Assembly (NCBI GenBank): GCA_003508835.1
Contig: PUFA01000062.1
Location: forward strand, 5,115,001-5,179,000
DNA from: Eonycteris spelaea
Taxonomy: Eukaryota > Chordata > Mammalia > Chiroptera > Pteropodidae
Reading direction: 5' to 3'
Length of the DNA stretch: 64,000 nt
Under the pieces are notes generated by a model. The model saw nothing but the letters and a program-made list of their open reading frames with translations. It was not told the DNA's origin and ran no database searches. Position numbers and translations under genes: made by a program. Of this stretch, positions 49,945 to 61,893 are shown piece by piece; the first letter of the stretch is position 1, and every line of letters starts with the position of its first letter.

Positions 49945-50050
49945 TTTATATAGAATCACTTGAAGAGCCTTCATAAAATGTACACCTCCAGTCCCCCTTA
50001 GACTATTGAATCAAGACTCTCTAGGCTTGAAATCTGTGTTCTATAATCTC
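49945..50050 (+). mobile_element. MER5A-like hAT fragment
   Basis: 'agaatcacttgaagagcctt', 'tacacctccagtccccctta' and 'gaatcaagactctctaggct' correspond to the MER5A interior in sense orientation; the terminal repeats are not preserved. Confidence 0.55.
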
Positions 50051-50544
50051 TCCAGTTTGGACATCCTCTGCTCCCCCTGCTCCCAGTTTCATACACTTAT
50101 AGCACAATATGCTTCTTACCAAGGCTTAGAAATTCTAAAAGTAGTACCATTTGGAGCAGACAAGCCAGAAGGGACCTTGGATACCATCTTCTCTGATTCT
50201 CTCTTCTCCAAAGGAAATTTTGGTGATTAGATTGGAGACAGTCCCCTGAAATCACCATTTTAAGGTTTCTTCCAGTTGACCCTGGGCCCTTGTTTTAACC
50301 TTACCGTAGAGTAAAAACCTTGACGTACTCTAGGATGCACAGCAAGGTAACAGCATAGTCACCATCAGCTCCCAGGACTGCCATAACTCTATCTAGGGTG
50401 GACGTTCCTTGATAAAGGCTAAGCACTTAGCCATAGTATTCAAGTATCTTTTGGGCACGGAGAACCCAAACACCATTTGACATAGAGCATTTAGTCTTTA
50501 TATTAGCCCGAGGTTGGTTTTAATGTCCTATGTTTTTTCCTTTT
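50051..50544. other. No recognisable feature
   Basis: Slightly less AT-rich unique sequence; the 74-codon frame at 50006-50230 overlaps the MER5A-like fragment and has no domain. Confidence 0.4.
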
Positions 50545-50662
50545 ACCAATGAACAATCTAAGTCTCAGAGAGTAACTTATCTGAGGTAAGCCAACTCATA
50601 AATGATGAAACTGTGTTTATGTTGCACACATGTTTGAATCCAAATCAATGCTTTTTCTAGTT
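50545..50662 (-). mobile_element. MIR SINE fragment
   Basis: 'tttaccaatgaacaatctaa', 'gtctcagagagtaacttatc' and 'tgtttgaatccaaatcaatg' follow the antisense MIR order. Confidence 0.65.
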
Positions 50663-53600
50663 TAGCTTTGTTTCAACTAGAATTTATTTATGTATCAATA
50701 ACTAATGCTCTCTTTCGAGTATGGGAAAGTATTAATGGACTAAATCATGACCAAGAAATGCTGAAGTTTTATTATGCTTTATAAATGATTAATTCCAATA
50801 GCATGTACTAAGGAATGGAGATATGGTCCTAATACTCAAATGTATCAAAACAATTTAGAATGTTTTATGGCTAGAAAGTAATATCTGGTACCAATGTAAT
50901 GTTCTGCCTGATCACGAGTGATTCTTATTCAGTATTTTGAAGCTCTTATCTTTTTTTTCATTTCTGTTGTTGCTCTTTAATGAATGAAAAAATGAGTTAG
51001 GAAAATGAGAATGTAAAAGGGTGTGAAGAGAGAAGTATGCTATGAGGTAGCATCCCATAGCTTTTAAAATGAAAGTTATTAGATCATCTTTGATATTTAG
51101 AATAAATACAATAGAGATTGTCTCAGACTGTAGCAGATATCTGCTACAATTTAATTTCTTTTGTCCTTAAATAAAGAGCTGCTATATTTTGGAATATTAT
51201 CAAATTGCGCACTGGTTTGAGTTTCTATTATTCTAACATCATTATTCTGTTTTGTTTTTAACTGTCAGTATGGGACATGATGATATAATGAAATATTTTG
51301 AAATTCTTTTCTCATATCAGAGCAGACCAGGTCAGAAAACTTTGTTCTACTTTCTGTTTCCAGAGAATAATTTAAGATGCAAATCTCATTGTTTGCAAAT
51401 ATATTCTGATTCCTTGAAAATCTTAATTTAGAAGTGTATACAAAATAAGTAAATTGGCCTCTAATGACTAAATTTGTCTTATTTTAGAAAGTCAACATTT
51501 ATCAAGAAAGTATGTTCTGATAAAGACTTATGAAAAAATTCTGAATTTTTTAAACCTTTTTTCATTTCAATTAGCAAAATAATGAAATTTCCCATATAAA
51601 ATTTTCTTCTCGTAAAAGAATACTACAGCATGACAAATCACATAGGAAATGATAATAAAGCTTGGTGAATGAGAACAAAACTTAATGTCAGAATATGAAT
51701 TGGAGTTATGTGTATCTTTTCCTACCTTTTTCTTTCAAAGGAGGAATCGTTACTAGATAGGATTTTTAAAGACAAAATACTGCTTACTTAATCTCACTAG
51801 AAAAATGGCCAATGAACGTTTTAAATTTGATGTTTAAATCATGTTCAGTTACTCATTCTTTCTATGTTTACATGTACTATCAATTGCAGTTTTCATCTTA
51901 TTAGCTCGTTGAGGCTCAAAAGTGGGATAACTATCACATATTTCCTATCAGAATTATTCTATCTCCAGCTTCCTCTTTATTGGAGATAAACTCCTAATTC
52001 CAAGTGGTAAAAATTGATGATGATTACAGTCATAATGATGTTAAAATATCTTTTCTAACAACTACTAGCCTCAGCCAATGATCATGGGCACAAAAATCTT
52101 AGGGTTAATAATTTCATAGAGAAATGACGTGAAATATTGACAGTTCATACTCCAGAAATACTGTGATTAGGAAGATGTATGTAAATTGTCTATTTTAGTC
52201 TCAAATTTTGAAGATTCATTCAAGGAAGCATGGAAATATATTCATTAAAAGAAATTGGGTGTTCAGCGCCCTGCCAGCTGTACTGAGCACCAAGTTCCTG
52301 TAATTTAGAAGTATTACTTTCCATAAAACTATTTTCCCATTCACTGGGGTAAATCTGTGTTTCTAATAGACTACGTAGATTATAGTAACTACCTTTAAAA
52401 AAATTATGTAATCATTAGTGTTGTAATACCATCATGTTTTGTTCCTTAAAGAATGGTGATCTTGTATCTGTCTTCCCTTCACACATGCATCATAGGAATA
52501 AAGTTTTTACACATTTCTTTGATAGCTCTTAGGAAGGCAGTTTCCTATCTGTAGACATAGGTTCTATTGGAACGTAGTATCTTGTTAGGTGGAATTATAT
52601 CTTCGAATACTGCTTAATTTGTTTTTGTTACTATTCTAAGGAAAAATTGAGATTTTTTTGTTTTTAAAAATTCTATAAGTATTAAGCAAACATTATAAAT
52701 AAATAGGCTACTTCAAGCTTTCAGGACACTCAGCCAAGCACAGTTAAATGTATTCATTGAGAAATTCCTAGTTATAATAAAAGAGGGAATGAAAATAATA
52801 TTTTTTACTTTTTGCTTTGTTTTTCTGTCCAAAGAAAATAACAAATTTGTAAAATGGAATTACTTGGCTATGTAAATCCACGTTTCACTTTTTTGAATTG
52901 GGGTAGTAATCTTCTGTAGGAATTAGGACAATTCCAGTTGAGATGGACCATTTTGCATTTATTATTCAGTGTCTGCTGTAGAAGGAAAACTTACTTTTCA
53001 ACTGCTAACATACTTTTTTTTTATAAAAAAGGTATAACTATTCATTCTCCACTATCAAGAAAAGATTAGCCTCTAGAAGGAAAATAAAGGATACATTTAA
53101 ATTTTTTCATCTTTGTGAGCTCATTCTCTTGTGATATTTTCTTTAAAAACATTTATTTTTTTTAGAACAATAAAAAAAGTTTATCATTATGGAGAGGTTG
53201 TAGCCAGAGTGGAATATTTCACAAAATCATATATTTTAGATTTTTATTTTAGAGGATGATTATAGCTAATAATGTCTGGCTTCCACTTAGTACTTTGCCC
53301 ACATAATTGCATGGAGTGATTTGACTTTACATTTTAGAACATTAATTAAAACCTTCAGTTTAAGTCAAGGTAAAATGCTGAGAAATATATAGGGGGTGGA
53401 AGCTGAATAACTATCTTGCTGCATAAAATTAAACGCTGATTAAAAAGAGAACAGAAATTGTAAAAAAAAAAAATACCATCTTGTACAAAGTAAAATGCTG
53501 GTTTGATACATTTTAAAGTCAACGTCAGTGCCTAAACAGCTTGGTGAAATTGATCATATGAAGTAGTGTTTTTCCTCTTCTATTTCTCGTTTTGCTTTTT

Positions 53601-54015
53601 GTGAATTTCTCAACTTACATAAAGTTCCCTTGCTATTTGTTTGCATTTGTGTGTTGAGAGGCACTGAGCAAAGCTCAGGAGATGCAAGGGTTTCAAGGTG
53701 AAGGAGAAATCCTAGAGAGACAAGTAGTCCGTGATGGCTGTAGGGCCCAGATGCATGTCCAAGAACAACAGCTGGCCTCATCAAATGCCTTAGAATAATT
53801 ATAAATATACCATGGTTCTTTATATAAATGTGGAAATAATTTCGTTTTCAGTTCCGGTATCATCAATAGAATGTTTTTTCTTTGTTATCGTGAAATGTCT
53901 CAGTTGGCCCCCCAATAAATATATTATTTACGTACAGACACTTTACTGTTTGTGTTTCCATGCACTTACTGATCTACCTAAGCACTGTTTTTGCCCTAAT
54001 TTAATCATAGCAACT
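50663..54015. other. About 3.3 kb of AT-rich unique sequence
   Basis: No repeat recognised. There are very few open frames (one 76-codon antisense frame at 53554-53784 and a 93-codon frame at 53812-54093). An A-run lies at 53461-53473. An octamer-like 'atgcaaat' occurs near 51378, but such a short match has no weight alone. Confidence 0.45.
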
Positions 54016-54095
54016 AATTCATTCATTCATTCATTCATTCATCAGCAAACGTTGTTAATATGCGCTAGGAACTTATTTCTTGCTTTAATGTAGAT
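54016..54095 (-). mobile_element. L2 3' end with expanded TTCA units
   Basis: Six or so 'attc' units (54017-54042) precede 'gcaaacgttgttaatatgcg' and 'ctaggaactta', the antisense L2 terminus, whose natural GAATGA end has expanded into a tetranucleotide repeat. Confidence 0.6.
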
Positions 54096-54273
54096 CAGAT
54101 TGTGAAAATAATGAAAAAATAGGTTTTCATTTAGGAGCACACATTAATAGAATGATATGACTTTGCTTTCTTAAGCTGAGATATGTGGATTTAAATTAAA
54201 AGCAAGAAAGTTTATGATTTGGGGCGGTAAATCTGGAATCACTAACATTGGATCTTTATTTTTCTGGCGGCTG

Positions 54274-54294
54274 TGTACTTTTTTTTTTTTTTTT
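54274..54294. repeat. T-rich homopolymer run
   Basis: About 20 T residues preceding 'gaggcgggaag'. No antisense element tail could be assigned to it. Confidence 0.85.
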
Positions 54295-55012
54295 TGAGGC
54301 GGGAAGACATCTTGATTAATATTCTTGTTAACAGAACAAAGTTTGTTAAACACCCCAGACATCCATCATTATACTCAGCTCTACACTGGAAAGGTATCAA
54401 ATATGTATCATTGGGATTTTGGGAAGAAGTTTCACAACTCTTAAATAATTGGCTTAATTATAAGAATCTTGGTTCCTTTTGCATAGCCTTAGAGAGTCTG
54501 CAGTGGTTAAATTTTAGCTTTTAAAAAATTATTATTAAATAAGCTATTGCAGATAACTAACTATATTACCTGAGTATGAGGTACCTGACTAGTGATGAAC
54601 AGATGTGGTCAAATCACTCAGAAATCTTTGCTGTCCTTATGCTTTTTTACTCTACCCTCTTTCCTTGAAATTACTGTGTTTTTAAGGACTGTTAAAGTAT
54701 TTGAATAACTCAAGAAGTATATTTCTCTATGTTCATGGTTCATATATTTTCCCTGGAAAGTCATTTACTATCAAATACACATTTTGGTATATCTAAAAAT
54801 CATATGTATATTTCTTTTTTTCTGTTTTCCTTGACACACTCAGAGCACAAAATTCCTCTCAAGTTAGAATTATGAATAATGTTTCTTAGAAATTTCATTG
54901 GTCATTCTTTAATTCACAGACTTGTAATAGAAGTTACTATAAGTTGTACTATAAATTGTGTAAGTAATATCTTTCTTTCCTAATTCCCATAGCATTTGCT
55001 TTCTGGGCACTT
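54295..55012. other. No recognisable feature
   Basis: AT-rich unique sequence; the 83-codon frame at 54273-54524 includes the T-run and has no domain. Confidence 0.45.
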
Positions 55013-55110
55013 GAATGAAGAGATACTGTTGCTCCGTGTCCTCACCAACATTTAATGTTGTCAGTGTTTTAGATTTTGGTCGTTACAATAGGTAGTTTAG
55101 TGGTATCTAC
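55013..55110 (-). mobile_element. L1 segment duplicated from the neighbouring L1
   Basis: About 95 bases are nearly identical (roughly five differences) to 55963-56058 in the adjoining L1, both antisense. Three differences are G here and A there, two of them at CpG sites ('ctccgtg' against 'ctccatg', 'tggtcgtt' against 'tggtcatt'). It lies just before the T-rich 3' end of the large L1 and is not continuous with it in L1 order. Confidence 0.8.
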
Positions 55111-58100
55111 TTTTGCTGCTGAGTTTATGTTTCTTTATTTTTTTTAATTAACAACTTTATTTTTTAGCCTGATTTTAGATTCACAGCTAAATTGAGTTAA
55201 AGATACAGAGGTTTCCCATATACCTCTTGTCTACCCCCGCAAAAAACTCTCCTATAGTTTCCCGCACTATGGACATCCTGCACCAGAGTGGTACATTTGT
55301 TGCAATTAATGAACCTATATTGACACATCGTTATCACCTAAAATCCATGGTTGACAGTAGGGCTCACTCGCGGTGGTATACATTTTATAGGTTCTGACAT
55401 ATGTATAATGACATGTATCCACCGTTGTAGTATCATACAGAATAATTTCACTGCCCTAAAATCCTTGGCACTCTGCTTATTCGTCTCTCCCTGCCTCCTA
55501 ACCCCTAGCAACCACTGATCTTTTTCACTTTCTATAGTTTTGCCTTATCCCAAAAGTCATATTGTTGGGACCATACAATATGTAGCTTTTTGAGATGGGC
55601 TTCTTTTACTCAGTAGTATGCATTTAAGTTTTCTGCACATCTTTTCAAGGCTTGATAACATTTCTTTTTAGCCCTGAATAATATTCCATTGTCTGGACCT
55701 ACCACATCTTATCCATTCACTTCCTGAAGGTGAATCCAAACACCATCTTGGATCTTTCCAAATTTTGACAATTATGAATAAAGCGACTATAAATATTTGT
55801 GTGCAGGTTTTCATGTGGATATAGAACACATTAAATTCACTTGGTTAAACACCGAGGAACATGGTTGCTGGATCATATGGTAAGAGTCTGTTTAGTTTTG
55901 TAAGAAACTGCCAAACTTTCTTCCAAAATGGCTGTATTATTTTGTATTCCCACCAATAGTGAATGAAGAAATACTGTTGCTCCATGTCCTCACCAACATT
56001 TAATGTTGTCAGTGTTTTAGATTTTGGTCATTATAATAGGTAGTTTAGTGTATCTTGTTTTAATTTGCAGTTGCCTATTGACATATGATTTTATATGCTT
56101 ATTTGCCGTTTGAATATCTTTGGTTATGTACACTTAGGTCTCTGGCCCATTTTTAATTGGATCTTTAATTTTCTTATCATTGGTTTTAAGAGTTCTTTTT
56201 ATATTTTGGATAATAGCCCTTTATCAGATTTGTCTTTTGCAAATATCTTCTCCAGTCTGTGGCTTGTCTTTTCATTCACTTGACATTTTCTTTTGCAGTG
56301 TAGATGTTTTTAATTTGAAGAAGTCCAGTTTATCAATGACTTTTTTTATGGCTTGTGCCTTTATGTTGCCCAAAAGCCATCACCATTCTAAGGTCATCTA
56401 ATTTTTCTCCTATGTTATCTTCTAGGGGTTTTATAGTTTTGCATTTCACATTTAAATCTATGGTCCATTTTGAGTTAATTTTTGTGAAGGGTATAAGGTC
56501 TGGATCCAGATTTCTTTTTTGTACGAGGATGTCCAGTTATTCCAGTACCATTTTTGAAAAGACTGTCTTTGTTCCATTGTGTTGCCTTTGCTTCTTTGTG
56601 AAAGATCATTTATCTGTATTTATGTGGGTGTGATATCTGGGCTCTCTATTTTTGTTCCATTAATCTATTTGTCTGTTCTTTCATTAATACTGTCTTGACT
56701 CCTGTAGCTGTCTATTAAGTATTGAAGTTGGGTAGTGTCAACTTCAATATCTTCCAACTTTGTTTTTCTTTAATACTGAGTTGGCTATTCTGGTCTTTTG
56801 ATTCTCCATATAAACTTTAGAATCATTTGGTCGATGACCACAAAATACTGCTGAGATCTTTATTGGGATTATATTGAATATATAGATCAAGTTGGGAAGA
56901 ACTGATCTCAACAAAACTGAGTCTTTATTCATGAACATAAACTGTCTCTCAATTTATTTAGTTCTTCTTTGATATATTTCATCAGAATTTGGTAGTTTTC
57001 CTCATACAGACCTTGTACATATTTTGTTAGATTTATGCCTAAGTATTTCAGGTTTTTTTTAGATACATATCTCAATGGTAATTTTTTTAAATCTCAAATT
57101 CTACATGTTCATTGCATATATAATAAATTTGTCATTTAGTATATAATATAATAAAGTGATTGACTTTTGTATATTAACCTCGTATCCTCCAACCTTGCTA
57201 TAACTACTAATTAGTTCCAGGAATTTTTTTTTGTTATTGATTCTTTTGGATTTTCTACATGAACAGTCATGCCACCTATGAACCAAGACTGTTTCATTTC
57301 TTCCTTCATAATCTGTATACCTTTTATTTCCTTTTCTTGTCTTATTGCATTAGGTAGGATTTACAATATGATTCTGAAAAGCAGTATTGAGAGGAGACAA
57401 TTGCCTTCTTCCTGGTCTCAGCAGGAAAGCTTTGAGTTTCTCACCATTCAGCATGATGTTATTAGTAAGTCTGTAGATGTTTTTGTCAAGTTGAGGAAGT
57501 TCCCCTCTAGTCCTAGTTTCCTGAGAGTTTTTCTCATGAGTTGGTGTTAGATGTTGCCAAGGCTTTTCTGCATCTATTTATTTCTATGATCATGTGGGTT
57601 TTCTTCTTTAGCCTATTGATGTGATAGATTACATTAGTTGATTTTCAAATGTTGAGTCAGCCTTTTTATACCTTAGGTAAACCCAACTTGGTCATGGTTA
57701 CTAATTCTTTTTATGCATTTTTGGATTAAGTTTGCTAACATTTTGTCAAGGATTTTCTCATCTACGTTTGTGAGAGAGAGTGGTCTGTAGTTTTTTTTCT
57801 CGTGACATCTTTGTCTAATTTGGTATTAGGGCAATGCTGGCCTCATAGAATGAGTTAGAAAGTATTCTTTCTGCTTCCATGTTCTGAAAGAGATCGTAGG
57901 GAATTAATGGAATTTATTCCTCCAATATTTAGTAGAATTCCCCAGTGAAACCATATGGGCCTAGTACTTTGTGTTTGGGAAGCTAATTACTTATCGATTC
58001 GATTTTTAAAATAGATATAGGCCTACTCAGATTGTGCGTTTCTTGAGTTTTAGCAGATTGTGTTTTTCAAAGAATTGTTCCATTTCACTTAGGTTATCAA

Positions 58101-58491
58101 ATTTGTAGGCATCAGTTTTTCATAGCAAGTCTTTATTAACTTTTTAATGTCCATGGGATCTGGAATGATAGCCCCACTCTCACTTTTTATATTAATTAGT
58201 TTCTTCCCTGTTTTTCGTTAGCCTGGTTAGAGGCTTATCACTTTTATTGAACTTTCCAAAGAACCAGCTTTTGGTTTTGTTGATTTTTCTCTCTTGATAT
58301 CTTGTTTTCAATTGAATTGATTTCTATTCTAATGCTTATATTATTTTTTCTTCTGATTACTTTGCATTAAATTTGCTCTTAGTTTCTTAATGTGAAAGCT
58401 TAAATATTTGATTTTAGATCATTCGTCTTTTCTAATAATGCATTTAATGCCATAAATTTCCCTCGAAGCACTGCTTCTGCTCCATCCCACA

Positions 58492-58538
58492 ATTTTTTTT
58501 TTGACTTTTAAAAAATATTTTATATTAGTTTCAGGTAT
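58492..58538 (-). mobile_element. 47-bp L1 3'-end insertion inside the L1 ORF2
   Basis: A T-run followed by 'tattttatattagtttcagg' is an antisense L1 terminus. It is flanked by an 11-bp direct repeat 'tccatcccaca' (58481-58491 and 58539-58549). The host ORF2 sequence is continuous once this unit and one repeat are set aside, which confirms an insertion. It is an extreme 5' truncation. Confidence 0.85.
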
Positions 58539-58649
58539 TCCATCCCACAGATTTTAATATTACATTGTTAATTTTCATTTAGTTCAAATATTTCTAAACT
58601 CTTCTTGTAATTTTTCTTTGACCCGTGTGTTATTAATAAGTGTTGTTTT

Positions 58650-59079
58650 TTTTAAATTAAGATCTTACTTTTTCAAGAGAACTTTCGAGTTCACCGCAAA
58701 ATTGAGAAGAAGGTACTGAGGTTTTCCATATACCCCCTATCCCCACGTATGCACTGTCTCCCCCATTATCAACATCCCCACCTGAGTGGTACATTTGTTT
58801 CAATTGATGAACATAATCTTGACACATCAGTCTTCTAATGTCCATAGTCTATGTATGGTTCACTATTGTGTTATACATCTTCTGGTTTTGGAGAAATGTA
58901 TAATGATATGTATTCCTATCATGATATCATGTAGAGAGTAGTTTTACTGCCTTAAAAAGCTTCTGTTCTCTACCTACTCAGTCTCTACCCACCCCCCCCC
59001 CAAATCCTAGCAACTGCTAATTTTTTATTGTTTCTACAGTTCTACCTTTTCCAAAATGCATATAGTTGGAATCATACAG
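58650..59079 (-). mobile_element. L1 3'UTR insertion nested in the L1 ORF2
   Basis: T-run, then 'accgcaaaattgagaagaag', 'gtactgaggttttccatata', 'gagtggtacatttgtttcaa' and 'atatagttggaatcatacag', the antisense L1M 3'UTR. The same 3'UTR region also occurs in the host element near 55180-55570, so it is a second copy, placed between the ORF2 endonuclease and reverse-transcriptase parts. Flanks 'aagtgttgtttt' and 'aagagtgttttt' (near 58638 and 59080) are a plausible decayed target duplication. Confidence 0.85.
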
Positions 59080-61789
59080 AAGAGTGTTTTTAATGTCTAA
59101 ATATTTTGAGATTTTCTTGCTATCTTTCTGTTATTGATTTCTAGTTTGATTCCACTGGTCTGGGAGACATTGTATAGGTTCTATTTTTTTATATTTGTTC
59201 ATATATGTTTTATGACCCAAAATATGGTGTGTCTTGGTGAACGTTCCATGTGTGTTTGAGAAAAATGTGTATTGTGCTGTTGTTGGATAAAGTAGCCTAT
59301 AGATGCCAATTATATCCAGGTGATTGATCGGGATGTTAAATTCAACTGTGTCCTTATTGGTCTTTTTCCTGTTGGGTCCATTCAGTTCTGATGGAGAGGT
59401 GTTGAAGTCTCTAATTATAATAGCGGATTTATCTATCTCTCCTTGCTGTTCCATCAGTTTTATCTCATATGAGTTAATGTCCTTTTGCTAGGTGCGTACT
59501 CATTAAGGATTATTATGTTTTCTTGGAGTATTTACCCTTTGTCATTGTGTAATAGTCCTCTTTATCCTTGATAATATTCCTTGTTCTGAAGTCTGCTCTG
59601 CTGAAATTAGCATACCTTTTCCAGCTTTCTTTTGATTAATGTTAACAAGGTATATCTTTCTCTATCACATACTTTTTAATCTGTGTCTTTTGATTAAAAG
59701 TGGTTTCTTATAGACAATATATAGTTGAGTTTTATTTTATAATCCACTGTGTTTATGATCCAATCTCTGTCTTTTAAATTGATTTTATACCATCAAAATT
59801 TAAGGCGGCTTTTGCTATAGTTTGATTAATATCCACAATATTTGTTCCCTGGTTTTTTTTTGTTTTTTATTTTTGTCATTCCCTAGAGTTCACAATATAC
59901 TTCCACAACTATGTAAGTCCACTTTCAACTAACAGTATCCCACTTCATGAGTAGGATGAGTACTTCATAATAACAAAATAATCCTAATTTCTCCCTTCCC
60001 CTGTGTCTTTGCTGTCATTTATCTCACTTATATATAAGCATACATATATATGTATATATGTATGCATTGTTGTTATTATTTAGAAGAAGCTGTTATCTGT
60101 TACATCAAGTAAGAATAAGAAAAACAAATGTTTAATTTTACCTTCACTTATTTCTTCTCTCATGCTCTTTATGTAGGTCCAAGTTTCTGAAATAGTTAAT
60201 TTCATTCTCTCTGTAAAGCTTCTTTTACCATTTCTTGCAAGGCAGGTCTACTGGCAACAAATTTTTTAATTTTTTTTTTTGTCTGAGATATCTTTATTTC
60301 TCCTTCACCACAGGTTACAGAATTCTTGGTTGGATGCAATTTTGAAGGATAATTTATGGGGTACAGAATTCTTGACTCTTAAATGTTTCACTGTACTCTC
60401 TTCTTACTTGCATGGTTTCTGCAAAGTTGGATGTAATTTTTGTCTTTGCCCCTCTGTAGGTAAAGTATTTCCCTTGGCCTCACCTCCTGGCTTTTTCAAG
60501 ATTTCTTCTTTATATTTGATTTTCTGAAATTGAATATGATATGCTAGGTGTAGTCTTTTTGGTGTTTGTTTGTTTCATTTATCTGTTTGGTGTTCTTCCA
60601 GCTTCCTGAATCTGTCTGTAGTTTATTACTTTATTATTTTAAACACTGATTGTCTTTCCTCTTCTCCTAGAATTCCCATTAGGCATAAGCTACACCTTTT
60701 ATAATTTCCATAGTTCTTGGATATTCTGATCTGTTCTTTTTCTTTTTGCATTTTGCTTTTCAGTTTTGAAAGATTTTATTGTCTTATTGTCAAGGTCCGA
60801 GTTTTGTTTTTTTTTTTCCCCCAGAGCCATGCCCAGTCTACTATGAGTCCATCAAAGGCATTTTCCATTTCCGTTACAGTGTTTTTGATCTCTAGCATTT
60901 TTATTCTTTATTCGAATTTTTTTTCTCTCTGCTTACATTATTCATTTGTTCTTGTATTGCTGTGTACTTTTTCTATTAAAATTCTTAGCGTATTAGTCAT
61001 AGTTTTAAAAAAAATTCCTGGTCTGATTATTCTAACATTTCTGCCATATCTGACTATGGCTCCGATGCTTGTTCATTCTCCTCAAGATGTGTTTTTTTTG
61101 CCTTCTGTGATTGGGTCTCTGTCTTTGATGAGCCAAGGCCCCTGGACTGTGAATTTTACCAGTGCTTCTCAGTTTTTTCCCATCTTAGGTGGGACAGGAT
61201 AGTTAGAGGGGAATGGAGTTGGGTATTTTTCCTCTCCTAAATCAGTTAGATTCTCATATAATCCCAATGGTTTTGATGTGGTAAAATTGTTTCTCCTCAG
61301 GGTAGGCCTTTTTAAGAAGAACAGAATGTTCTGGTGTATTTCAGTATGGTTCTTTTTCTCTTTCCTTTCTGTAAGCATGAGGGGATTTTCCTCTAATATT
61401 CACTATGAGGACCTGGAGATAAAACTCACAGAAGTGTGAGTGCCCCCATAGGACTGAAGTCCCCTGGACTTTCTAACTCTAAGACTTCCTCACACTGAGT
61501 CTCCAGTAATTCATCAATTTTAAACTTCCCTACTCTATCACTAGTTCAGGTGGTGGTTTCTGCTTGTGGGTTTCTGCTCCAATAAGTTGTGAAAGATTCT
61601 CTGTATCTGCCTATCTATTTCTCTAATTTTGGGGCACAGTTTGTCCTGCGACCTCACTTCTCTGAAAGATTTAAGAAGAGTTATTGATTTTTCAATTTGT
61701 TCAACTTTTTACCTGTTATTAGGACAGAGTGGTGACTTATAAGCTTTTTTAATGCTGAACTGGAAACTGGAAGTTACTTCCGTTTCTCG

Positions 61790-61893
61790 AAAGTACAGAT
61801 TATGTCTAATTCATCTCTGTCCCCTTACATAACTATCATAATGCCTCCCATGTAGCTGATTCTCAATAAATGCTTTCGAAGGAATGAATGATT
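61790..61893 (+). mobile_element. L2 LINE 3' end
   Basis: 'cagattatgtctaattcatc', 'cataatgcctcccatgtagc' and 'attctcaataaatgctttcg' with closing GAATGA units are the sense L2 3' terminus. Confidence 0.8.

Larger units (their letters stand above)
56500..59790 (-). pseudogene. L1 ORF2 remnant (endonuclease and reverse transcriptase), dead
   Basis: ORF2 encodes the endonuclease and reverse transcriptase that copy L1 RNA into the genome. Endonuclease pieces are readable at 59131-59454: DFNTS, then YTFFSNTHGTF, then HHILGHK, where the family usually has an Asp before HILGHK; here it is His. Reverse-transcriptase pieces are readable at 57101-57286 ([10 protein letters not shown], then YEVNIQKS) and 56744-56938 (LIYIFNIIPIKI, then ENQKTRIANSVL). 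The catalytic FADD box at 57272-57283 reads FIGG, so both metal-binding aspartates are lost. Stops and frameshifts separate the pieces, and two retroinsertions split the region. Exact ends of ORF2 are not determined. Confidence 0.85.
55137..61780 (-). mobile_element. Near-full-length L1 LINE, antisense, inactive
   Basis: Reading on the minus strand from 61780: a 5' end region with 'aactggaaactggaag' near its start, an ORF1 region (about 60.3-61.1 kb), ORF2 endonuclease (59.1-59.8 kb), ORF2 reverse transcriptase (56.7-57.5 kb) and a 3'UTR (55137 to about 56060) ending in an A-rich tail (T-rich on the plus strand). The conceptual ORF1 C-terminal part is visible at 60440-60540 (KYKEEILKK motif). 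All frames are broken. Two later L1 insertions lie inside (58492-58538 and about 58650-59079). Plus-strand frames such as 60717-61202 (161 codons) are antisense shadows. Confidence 0.9.

Noticed and set aside
51375..51390. Octamer transcription-factor motif
   Set aside because: A single 8-base match in AT-rich DNA is expected by chance in 64 kb.
54016..54045. CRISPR-like or telomere-like short repeat
   Set aside because: It is a simple ATTC tetranucleotide expansion at the end of an antisense L2. No spacer-repeat structure exists anywhere in this mammalian window.
60717..61202. Longest open frame (161 codons, plus strand), hydrophobic
   Set aside because: It is antisense to the ORF1 and 5' part of the large L1. 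Hydrophobic content follows from T-rich antisense sequence.
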